A stretch of 64,000 nt of DNA, from positions 1 through 64,000 of the forward strand of contig JACJZH010000008.1 of NCBI GenBank assembly GCA_020635695.1. The letters are read 5' to 3'. Of this stretch, positions 27,789 through 34,287 are shown piece after piece. Each line of letters begins with the position of its first letter. Position 1 is the stretch's first letter. The position numbers and the translations under genes are program-made. Source of the DNA: Flavobacteriales bacterium. Lineage in GTDB: Bacteria; Bacteroidota; Bacteroidia; Flavobacteriales_F; PHOS-HE28. Under the pieces are notes generated by a model. The model did not search any database. It was not told where the DNA came from and was given only the letters and a program-made list of their open reading frames with translations.

Positions 27789-28193
27789 CTAGCTTCCGGT
27801 GCTGTTGGCGGCGTAGAGGTCGCTCACCCTGTCGTTGCTCAGGCTCACGATGGTGAAGATCCCGAGGGCAATGCCCAGGGGCATGTTCAGGCAGTCGATG
27901 GCGGCCACGACGATGGATCCGGTCCGGTTCCGCCGGTGCTTGATCCACCGGCCGCTGAGGATGTTCAGCAACCCGATGCCCTCGACCAGCACAAAGACGG
28001 CCACCCCGATGATGCCGAAGAAGGAACCGAGCCATTCCGGCGGAGGCTGCTGCGCCTCTGCAGCCAGGAGGTCGCTGTTCAGGAACACGCCCATGCCCAG
28101 CAGGACCAGGGCGAACAGGCCGAGCACACAGGTGAGCGCGCCATACACGTAGTGCAGGGTGGCAAGGAGATCGAGACGGCGTTGTGGGTCCAT
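27789..28193 (-). CDS. small integral membrane protein, unknown function
   Basis: 134 residues, three or four hydrophobic segments (GALTCVLGLFALVLLGMGVF, FFGIIGVAVFVLVEGIGLL and GSIVVAAIDCLNMPLGIALG), with a Gln/Pro-rich loop between the first two and a basic loop (GRWIKHRRNRTG) before the last. This layout is common for uncharacterised Bacteroidota membrane proteins. A TAGCTTGG box lies 16 bases upstream of the ATG at 28210-28217. It stands between the glycosyltransferase and the TonB operon, on the same strand as both. Confidence 0.7.
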   Translation of the reverse strand: MDPQRRLDLLATLHYVYGALTCVLGLFALVLLGMGVFLNSDLLAAEAQQPPPEWLGSFFGIIGVAVFVLVEGIGLLNILSGRWIKHRRNRTGSIVVAAIDCLNMPLGIALGIFTIVSLSNDRVSDLYAANSTGS

Positions 28194-28289
28194 GTCCGGA
28201 GCGTTTCCACCAAGCTAGGACCGTTCGAAGGGGTTACCAACACGTCCTGAACGAGCGGTCCCGGTCCCGGATGAATGGTCCTGCACCCA

Positions 28290-29033
28290 TCACTCCGGAA
28301 AGTCGGTGAGCACCTCGATCCGGCGTTCGGGGCCGATGCCCGGCACAAGACCGGCCCGCAGGACCACCCGTTGGCCATCCTCGCTCATCGACCAGGTGTG
28401 GAAGGCGTGCAGGGCGTCCTTTTCTCGGGGGCGGTGCAGCGCCACGATGCGGTGCACAGCGGGGTAGCTCCGGTCGGCGATCGTGGAGGCGGAGGGTCGG
28501 ACGCGCAGGCTGTCCGCCACGGGCAGGCCCGACCTTTCCCGCCCGATGGCAGCCGCCAGGTCCATGGCCTCATGCGGGCCTGTCCCAGGGTCAGAGCTCC
28601 ATTGCAACCCATCGAAGGTCCGCCAGAGGTGGAACAGCGCGCTGTCGGTGGTGTGCACGTTCATTCCATCATCCTCCGCTTGGATGCTGTCCTGCGGAAC
28701 AAGGACCAGGGCGCTCCACGCAAGCGTGTTCACGGTGCGGTCCGCGCCTTCAGGCAGGAGCCCTTCAGCGGGTGCCCGCAAGAGGACCAGGTCCAGCTTT
28801 CCTTCCTCGAAGCGCCGGGCCAACTCGCGGTCCGGGGCTTGCACCAGGACCACGGCGGCGTCCGGATAGCGGGTGTTGAACACCTCGACGAGCTCCGAAC
28901 CCAATGCATGGATGCCGGGCGGCATTCCCACTTCGCGGGGGCGCTCATCGGTCGCGGGACCGCATCCGCCCATCGCTGCCAGCACGCAGCAGCCCCACCA
29001 GGCGCACCACCTTGAAGCCCGCGTAAGCCACAA
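28290..29033 (-). CDS. PstS-like substrate-binding lipoprotein
   Basis: Periplasmic binding-protein-like fold. After a hydrophobic stretch ending LAAMGGC (lipobox-like) come GIHALGSELVEVFNTRYPDA, LDLVLLRAP and a C-terminal HTWSMSEDGQRVVLRAGLV, resembling phosphate-binding PstS proteins. There is no ABC permease or ATPase nearby; instead it ends the exbB-exbD-exbD-tonB operon, a placement also seen in other Bacteroidota. The start is uncertain: TTG at 29033 puts the Cys near residue 24, while an ATG at 29117 would give a 50-residue leader. Overlaps the small gene upstream by ~90 bases. Confidence 0.75.
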   Translation of the reverse strand: MWLTRASRWCAWWGCCVLAAMGGCGPATDERPREVGMPPGIHALGSELVEVFNTRYPDAAVVLVQAPDRELARRFEEGKLDLVLLRAPAEGLLPEGADRTVNTLAWSALVLVPQDSIQAEDDGMNVHTTDSALFHLWRTFDGLQWSSDPGTGPHEAMDLAAAIGRERSGLPVADSLRVRPSASTIADRSYPAVHRIVALHRPREKDALHAFHTWSMSEDGQRVVLRAGLVPGIGPERRIEVLTDFPE

Positions 29034-29166
29034 GGGCCGCTCCGAACAGGTTGCGAAGGGTGTCGGGGATGTCATGGTAGCGCCCGGCAAAGGTGAGGAG
29101 GTACAGGCCAAGGCCAAGGAACACGAGCACCTTGAAGCCTTCGGCGACCACGCGCCAGGTGTTCAT
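28945..29166 (-). CDS. 73-residue membrane protein in the TonB operon
   Basis: Begins MNTWRVVAEGFKVLVFLG, with two hydrophobic helices (VLVFLGLGLYLLTF and LFGAALVAYAGFKVVRLVGL) and a basic end. Its ATG overlaps the tonB stop as ATGA, so translation is coupled. Similar short proteins occur between tonB and the PstS-like gene in other Bacteroidota (general knowledge). Function unknown; the place suggests an accessory of the TonB motor. Confidence 0.75.
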   Translation of the reverse strand: MNTWRVVAEGFKVLVFLGLGLYLLTFAGRYHDIPDTLRNLFGAALVAYAGFKVVRLVGLLRAGSDGRMRSRDR

Positions 29167-29957
29167 TTCAGCGTGAACTTGATGGGCAGCACCATGCGCA
29201 CGGGCACGCGGTTGCCCCGCTGTTCCCCGGGCGACCAGTCCGGCATGGCCTTGATCACACGCAGCGCCTCCTCGTCGCATCCGCCGCCGATGCCACGCAG
29301 CACCTTTTCATCCGTCACACGGCCGTCTGTCCCGATGGTGAACTGCACGTACACCACGCCCTGGATCTCCGCCTGAACGGCCATGGACGGGTACCGCAGC
29401 TCTTTTCCGAGGTAGTCGATCAGGCCACGGTCGCCACCGGGGAAGGCGGGCATGGTCTCCACCACGGTGAAGGGTTCCGAACGGGGGGGCGGGGGAGGTG
29501 GCTCCTCCACCACGGGCGGGGTGTCGTAGGCGATGCTGTCGCCCACGCCTTCGACGTTGGTCGCGCCGACCGCCGTGTTCCGGATCTCCTCCATGGTGGG
29601 CATCAGCTCCTCGTCCTCCACCTCCTCGTCAGGCTTCACCACGGGTTTGGTGTACTTCACCTGCTTCTTGGGCAGCTGCTGCTCCACCACGGGGGTGGTG
29701 GCCTCGATGGGCGGCGGTGCGGAAAGCTCGGAGTAGTTGATCACGCGGTCGTACAGCACCGGGATCGGGGCCTCGTCCTGGGAACGGGTCCACAGCTGGT
29801 GCAGGTAGGGACCCACGAACACCGCGCCCACGACCACGGCGGACACGAGGATGCCCCAGGTCAGGTGCCGGTCGTGCCGGGCACGCAGCACGTAGCTCCC
29901 GTAACCGGTGTGGCGGCCGGCGTACAGGAGCGGGGTCAGGTCGTCGTGGCGTGCCAT
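29163..29957 (-). CDS. tonB: energy transducer TonB
   Basis: Links the ExbBD proton motor to outer-membrane receptors. 264 residues: an N-terminal membrane helix (TWGILVSAVVVGAVFVGPYL, about 34-53), a Pro/Glu/Lys-rich periplasmic linker with VEEPPPPPP, and a C-terminal TonB fold (FPGGDRGLIDYLGKELRYP, GVVYVQFTIGTDGRVTDEKV, IKAMPDWSPGEQRGNRVPV). The MPAFPGGDRGL start of that domain is typical of Bacteroidota. It is the fourth gene of the operon and overlaps the next gene by 4 bases. Confidence 0.95.
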   Translation of the reverse strand: MARHDDLTPLLYAGRHTGYGSYVLRARHDRHLTWGILVSAVVVGAVFVGPYLHQLWTRSQDEAPIPVLYDRVINYSELSAPPPIEATTPVVEQQLPKKQVKYTKPVVKPDEEVEDEELMPTMEEIRNTAVGATNVEGVGDSIAYDTPPVVEEPPPPPPRSEPFTVVETMPAFPGGDRGLIDYLGKELRYPSMAVQAEIQGVVYVQFTIGTDGRVTDEKVLRGIGGGCDEEALRVIKAMPDWSPGEQRGNRVPVRMVLPIKFTLK

Positions 29958-29961
29958 GGGG

Positions 29962-30468
29962 TCATTCCTGGAGCAGTCCCTGCTGCACGAGCAGCTCGCG
30001 GTCGGCGGGTTCCTCGGGCACCATGGCGTAGCGTTGCATGCCGGTGATCTGGAGCTCGTCCAGCATGTCCACCATGTTCTCGTACACGCATTCCCGCATG
30101 GGCTTGATCAGCAGCACCAGGTCCTCGATCTCGCCGTCCAGGCGGAACAGCAGGTCGCGGAGGCCGTCCTTTCCATAACCGGTCTCGTTCACCTGTACGT
30201 CCTCCACGCCGCGGTACCAGAACAGCCGGTCGTCCGGTCCGATCAGCAGGGTGACCACGCGGCTGGCCTTGATGGGCTTCTCCTCCACCACCTCGTCCGC
30301 CTTGGGCTTGGCCGGCATCACCAGTTCCATGGCCTGCGGCTTGCTGAAGGTGGTGGTGAGCATGAAGAAGGTGAGCAGCAGGAACGCGAGGTCCACCATC
30401 GGGTTCATGTCGATGCTGACCTCCTTGTGCAGGGGGCGCCGGGCGCGTGGGGTGAACTCCTCGCTCAT
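29962..30468 (-). CDS. exbD: biopolymer transport protein ExbD, second copy
   Basis: 168 residues. N-terminal EVSIDMNPMVDLAFLLLTFF carries the proton-channel Asp (MVDLAF) in the single membrane helix; the rest is the periplasmic domain. The ATG overlaps the stop of the first exbD as ATGA. Two different exbD genes in tandem is the usual Bacteroidota arrangement. A longer open frame upstream of the ATG is a shadow of the first exbD. Confidence 0.93.
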   Translation of the reverse strand: MSEEFTPRARRPLHKEVSIDMNPMVDLAFLLLTFFMLTTTFSKPQAMELVMPAKPKADEVVEEKPIKASRVVTLLIGPDDRLFWYRGVEDVQVNETGYGKDGLRDLLFRLDGEIEDLVLLIKPMRECVYENMVDMLDELQITGMQRYAMVPEEPADRELLVQQGLLQE

Positions 30469-31073
30469 GGTTCCACGGGCACGCTGCGCTCCAGTTCCGT
30501 GATCAGGTTGAAGCGGTTGATGTTGTTCTCCACGAGCATGTCCATCACCTCCTTCACCAGCGGGAAGGGGGCGCGTCGGGCACCCTTCACGGCCACGCGC
30601 ACACGCGGGTTGGCGATCCGGGTGAACACGGTCCAGTCGCGCAGTTCGTTGTTCAGGGAGTCGCTGGGAATGCCGGGCTGTGGCAGCCGCATGCGCTCGG
30701 AGGGCGGAAGTTCCAGCCAAGCGCCCAGGCGTTCCAAGGGCACGCCGAACCCGGCCACCAGGCCGAAGGCGTCCAGCTGTTCCGCGGAGAATCCGATGCC
30801 GTAGTGCCCGGCCATCATGCCCAGCACCCTCCGCCGCGTGTCCTGTCCCTCGATGGTGACGAAGGCCCTGCCGTCCTCGGAGACGGTGATCAGGAGCATG
30901 TCCACATCGGGCAGTTTGATCTCGGAATGCGAGGCGGGCACGTCCACCAACACGGGTTCCTCGGTGCGGAAGGTGGTGGTGAGCATGAAGAAGGTGACCA
31001 GCAGGAACGCCAGGTCCACCATGGGGTTCATGTCCAGCTTGGGCGAAGGCCGCCTGGGGCGTACCGCGGGCAT
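30465..31073 (-). CDS. exbD: biopolymer transport protein ExbD, first copy
   Basis: 202 residues: PKLDMNPMVDLAFLLVTFF with the channel aspartate, one membrane helix and a periplasmic domain that is larger than that of the second copy (extra ~40 residues around GMMAGHYGIGFSAEQLDAFG). Two bases separate it from exbB, and it overlaps the next exbD by 4 bases. The two ExbD proteins are well diverged outside the helix. Confidence 0.93.
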   Translation of the reverse strand: MPAVRPRRPSPKLDMNPMVDLAFLLVTFFMLTTTFRTEEPVLVDVPASHSEIKLPDVDMLLITVSEDGRAFVTIEGQDTRRRVLGMMAGHYGIGFSAEQLDAFGLVAGFGVPLERLGAWLELPPSERMRLPQPGIPSDSLNNELRDWTVFTRIANPRVRVAVKGARRAPFPLVKEVMDMLVENNINRFNLITELERSVPVEP

Positions 31074-31075
31074 GG

Positions 31076-31885
31076 TCAGCTGCGCGACTTGAAGGTGTTC
31101 ACGATGCTGAAGGTGCTCTCATCGATGGCGTACACCAGCTTGTCGATCTTGTCGGTGAAGTAGTTGTAGGCCACGATGGCCACCGCCGAGGTGCTGATGC
31201 CGAGGGCGGTGGTGACCAGTGCCTGCGAGATGCCGGAGGCCAGGCCCACGGCGTCCGGAGCGCCCACCCGGGCCAGTGCCGCGAAGGCCTTGATCATGCC
31301 GGTGACCGTGCCCAGCAGGCCGATCAGCGTGGCGATGCTGGCCAAGGTGGCGATCACGATCATGTTGCGGTTCAGCTGCGGAAGCTCCAGCTGCGTGGCC
31401 TCCTCGATGTCCTTCTGCAGGAGGAGCGTCTTCCGTTCCCGGTCCAGGTGTTCCAGCCGTTCCACGTGCTGCAGGGAGGCGATGCCGCTGCGCACCACGT
31501 TGGCCACGCTGCCCTGCTGCTCGTCGCAAGCCTTCACGGCGTCCTCGGTGCGTCCCTCCGCGATGAGGTCCCGCACCCCCAGCACGAAATCGTGGTTGCC
31601 TCCACGCCCTCCGGCCCGCCGGATGCTCAGGAAACGTTCCACGATGTAGGCCACCAGCACCACCTGGAAGGCGATCAGCAGGACCACCAGCGGCCCGCCC
31701 TTGTGGATGGTGCCGAGGTAGTTCCCCTGCAGGGGCTCCTTCTCCGGGTCACCGCCCACGAAGTTGCCGGGGTCGCCCAGCACGTAGGCGTAGATCAGCC
31801 AGGCGATCACCAGGGAGAGCGGCATCACGATGGCCGCGAAGAGGGAGAAGGCCCGCCCCTTCTTGTGTTCCGAGCGCATGTCCAT
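31076..31885 (-). CDS. exbB: MotA/TolQ/ExbB proton channel protein
   Basis: Pentameric stator of the TonB motor. 269 residues from ATG 31885 (MDMRSEHKKG). Hydrophobic helices near residues 12-35 and 65-85, then the conserved paired helices MIVIATLASIATLIGLLGTV and LASGISQALVTTALGISTS typical of the MotA/TolQ/ExbB domain. An upstream in-frame ATG at 31936 is less likely because the extra 17 residues are not conserved-looking. First gene of a six-gene operon down to 28290. Confidence 0.94.
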   Translation of the reverse strand: MDMRSEHKKGRAFSLFAAIVMPLSLVIAWLIYAYVLGDPGNFVGGDPEKEPLQGNYLGTIHKGGPLVVLLIAFQVVLVAYIVERFLSIRRAGGRGGNHDFVLGVRDLIAEGRTEDAVKACDEQQGSVANVVRSGIASLQHVERLEHLDRERKTLLLQKDIEEATQLELPQLNRNMIVIATLASIATLIGLLGTVTGMIKAFAALARVGAPDAVGLASGISQALVTTALGISTSAVAIVAYNYFTDKIDKLVYAIDESTFSIVNTFKSRS

Positions 31886-32036
31886 GGAGGAGGTTCTGTT
31901 GCTGTCGCATGATACGCGGGCGATCCAGCCCGCCACATGACCAAAGTCCTGTTCGATGGTGCCGACCAGCGAAGGAACGAGGAGGCATCATCCGTTCGCG
32001 TGAGGCAGGTCACCGTGTCCGGACCCACCTTCCGAT

Positions 32037-32044
32037 CAACTTTG
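32037..32044 (+). promoter_or_regulatory. -7 box CAACTTTG for the small gene at 32049
   Basis: TAnnTTTG with the first T changed to C. It ends 4 bases before the ATG. Confidence 0.4.
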
Positions 32045-32048
32045 CGGC

Positions 32049-32276
32049 ATGCCGCGCCTGTTCGACGACATCCGGTTCATCGTGCTCCTCTGCCTCACCC
32101 TGGGCCTGGCGCCCTACGTGCCGGAGCCGCACGTGTGGGACAAGCTCCGCTGGGTGGCCGGTGGGGCCGTCGGCATGCCGCCCATCGCCTGGTTCGATCT
32201 GGTGATGCATGGAACACCGTGGGTGCTCCTCCTCGTATGGCTGATCCGCCGGGGCCTCCGCGCGGTCCGGGGCTGA
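32049..32276 (+). CDS. small two-helix membrane protein
   Basis: 75 residues beginning MPRLFDDIRFIVLLCLTLGL. Two hydrophobic helices flank a polar middle with PEPHVWDKLRWVAGGAVGM and WFDLVMHGTPW. I recognise the pattern from conserved short Bacteroidota proteins, sometimes named RND transporter in databases, a label without functional support. Near-leaderless start. It converges on the DUF3667 gene with a 4-base gap. Confidence 0.65.
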   Translation: MPRLFDDIRFIVLLCLTLGLAPYVPEPHVWDKLRWVAGGAVGMPPIAWFDLVMHGTPWVLLLVWLIRRGLRAVRG

Positions 32277-32280
32277 CCCG

Positions 32281-33003
32281 TCACACGCCGAACAAGGCGT
32301 CGCTCAGGTAGTGGCTCACGGTCATGGCCAGGGCCACCGCCAGCGTTCCGGCCAGCACGCGTACCCCGATGCGCCGATAGGTGCGTTGATAGGTGCTGGC
32401 ATACACGGTCACGAGATAGGCGCCGGCCAGCACCAGCACGATCCAGCGATACCCGGAAGGCAGGATATGCCCGTGCCCGGTGAAGAGCCGGTACACCTGG
32501 GTGATCAGCAACAGCGTGTTCAGGTGCGCGATGCCGTAGCCGGTCACCACCAGGTGTTCCCACAGGTTGTAGCCGGAGCGGAAGAAGACAACGAACGCGG
32601 ACAGGGTGAGGAAGGGAACCCAGTAAAGGAGTTGGAGCAGCTGGCTGTTCCGGATGCTTTCGTAGATGTCCGGTGAAGGGGCCGCCACGCTGCCGGCGGG
32701 CAGGTCGTGCACCAGGTGGTTGATCCCGACCAGGATCAGGGTGAACGTGTAGAAGAGCAGGAGGTACTGGGTGGGCTTGAAGGCACCCGCGCGTTTGCCG
32801 GCGATGAACTCGCGCACGAATCGCCCGGGCCGGAGCGTCATGTGCCACCAGGTGAGCCAGAACCCGCGGTCGAAGCGGAACAGGAGGTAGGCCATGTTCT
32901 CGGCCACCAGCTTCCCGTCGATCCGGCGCGTGGCGGCGGCCTGCCCGCAGTCGGGGCAGTAGTTGCCGGTGTACGCCAGACCGCAGTTCAGGCAGTTCGC
33001 CAT
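32281..33003 (-). CDS. DUF3667 membrane protein with zinc ribbon
   Basis: 240 residues. N-terminal zinc ribbon CLNCGLAYTGNYCPDCGQ, then a region with FRFDRGFWLTWWHMTLRPG and five or six hydrophobic segments; this is the DUF3667 layout, common in Bacteroidota and of unknown function. The ATG at 33003 is chosen as it places the ribbon at the N-terminus and lies 5 bases after a TAGCTTCG box. It is divergent from the M14 peptidase gene with only 39 bases between the two starts. Confidence 0.88.
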   Translation of the reverse strand: MANCLNCGLAYTGNYCPDCGQAAATRRIDGKLVAENMAYLLFRFDRGFWLTWWHMTLRPGRFVREFIAGKRAGAFKPTQYLLLFYTFTLILVGINHLVHDLPAGSVAAPSPDIYESIRNSQLLQLLYWVPFLTLSAFVVFFRSGYNLWEHLVVTGYGIAHLNTLLLITQVYRLFTGHGHILPSGYRWIVLVLAGAYLVTVYASTYQRTYRRIGVRVLAGTLAVALAMTVSHYLSDALFGV

Positions 33004-33008
33004 CCGTG

Positions 33009-33016
33009 CGAAGCTA
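33009..33016 (-). promoter_or_regulatory. -7 box TAGCTTCG for the DUF3667 gene
   Basis: TAnnTTTG-like, ends 5 bases before the ATG at 33003. Confidence 0.55.
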
Positions 33017-33030
33017 CACGGGCCAGGGCC

Positions 33031-33038
33031 CATCTTTG
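33031..33038 (+). promoter_or_regulatory. -7 box CATCTTTG for the M14 peptidase gene
   Basis: One change from TAnnTTTG, ends 4 bases before the ATG at 33043 and lies 14 bases from the divergent box. Confidence 0.45.
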
Positions 33039-33042
33039 CTCC

Positions 33043-34287
33043 ATGCGCGCGCTGTTCCTTCTGCCTCTGCTGGTCCATGCCTTCGGCGCGACCGCTCAAT
33101 TGGACGATGCCACCAGGCGGGACAGCGTGCTGCGAATGACCGCTTCACGACCGGTGGCCCATCAGCTGAAGCGGACCTGGGACTTCGGCGGCGTCCATTT
33201 CAGCAACCGTTTTGCCGGTGCCCGGCTGAACGAGGTGGAGCGGGTGAACGACACCGCCTTCGTGTGCACGATCGCCCCGGAGAACAGGCCCGTGAACGGA
33301 AGCCCCTGGTACGCCTTCGCCGTGCGCGCCGACGAGCCCCGGTGGATCTCCGTGACGCTTCGTTACACCGACTTCTTCCACCGCTACCACCCGAAGATCT
33401 CCCTTTTTGAAGGGGAGTGGCATGACCTGCCCGACAGTCTGCTCCATGGGCCGGACACCTTGCCACACGCGCATCCCGGGCAGACGGGGGATACCATCCT
33501 GCTGCACGAATGGGTACGGATGGACCTGTGGGTCGATACCCTGTCCCTGACCGTGGCGGCCCAACAGGTGATCGACGTGGCGCGGGATCAACGTTGGTGG
33601 ATGCGGTTGGAGGCGGGCGGTCTGACCGGCCGTGAAGCCGCTCCGGTGGAGGGGACCCCCTACGAACTGTGGGCCTGGCATGCCGGGGAGGGTCCCAACG
33701 GCCTTCTCCTGCTCGGTCGTCAGCATCCGCCGGAGGTCACCGGTGCGCTGGCCCTGCGTCAGTTCATGCTCCGGCTCCTGGAGGACGACGAGCTGGCCAC
33801 GCGGTTCCGGACCCGCTGGCGCGTCACCGTGATCCCGCTGATGAACCCGACGGGGGTGGACGGCGGGCATTGGCGGCACAACGGAGGCGGTGTGGACATC
33901 AACCGGGACTGGTGGCTCATGCAGCAGCCCGAGACGCGTGCCGCTTCGACGATCCTGGAAAGGAACCTCGGAGGACGCAACTACCTGATCGATTTCCACA
34001 GCACGTGGAAGGACATCCTGTACCCGCAGGACAGCACGGCGAACGACACCATCACCCCCGGCTGGCTGGACCGCTTCGATGCGTTGCTGGGAACGCCCAC
34101 GCCGCGTCGTCAGGTGCCCTTCTTCGCGCCGATCACCTCCCTGCACTGGGCCCAGGCGCATGGCATCCCGGCGGTGGTGTACGAGGTGGGGGATGACACG
34201 CCGGAGGAGGAACTGGACCGGAAGGCGCGCCTGGCGGCGGAAGCCGTCATGCACGCACTGCTCGGCGATCGGGCGGGACTACGGTGA
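33043..34287 (+). CDS. secreted M14-family zinc carboxypeptidase
   Basis: 414 residues with signal peptide MRALFLLPLLVHAFGATAQ. Residues ~35-190 are a beta-rich N-domain like that of the cytosolic carboxypeptidase (CCP/AGBL) branch (NGSPWYAFAVRADEPRWIS, FFHRYHPKISLFEGEW). The catalytic domain shows HPPE (zinc His and Glu) in LLLGRQHPPEVTG, arginine/asparagine in VDINRDWW, the third zinc ligand in IDFHSTWKD and the general-base Glu in AVVYEVGDD. It should cleave C-terminal residues in the periplasm or outside. Its last 9 bases overlap the convergent DUF748 gene. Confidence 0.88.
   Translation: MRALFLLPLLVHAFGATAQLDDATRRDSVLRMTASRPVAHQLKRTWDFGGVHFSNRFAGARLNEVERVNDTAFVCTIAPENRPVNGSPWYAFAVRADEPRWISVTLRYTDFFHRYHPKISLFEGEWHDLPDSLLHGPDTLPHAHPGQTGDTILLHEWVRMDLWVDTLSLTVAAQQVIDVARDQRWWMRLEAGGLTGREAAPVEGTPYELWAWHAGEGPNGLLLLGRQHPPEVTGALALRQFMLRLLEDDELATRFRTRWRVTVIPLMNPTGVDGGHWRHNGGGVDINRDWWLMQQPETRAASTILERNLGGRNYLIDFHSTWKDILYPQDSTANDTITPGWLDRFDALLGTPTPRRQVPFFAPITSLHWAQAHGIPAVVYEVGDDTPEEELDRKARLAAEAVMHALLGDRAGLR

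Noticed and set aside
28290..29033. Phosphate ABC transporter locus
   Set aside because: Only the binding-protein-like gene is present; pstC, pstA, pstB and phoU are absent and the gene is part of the TonB operon.
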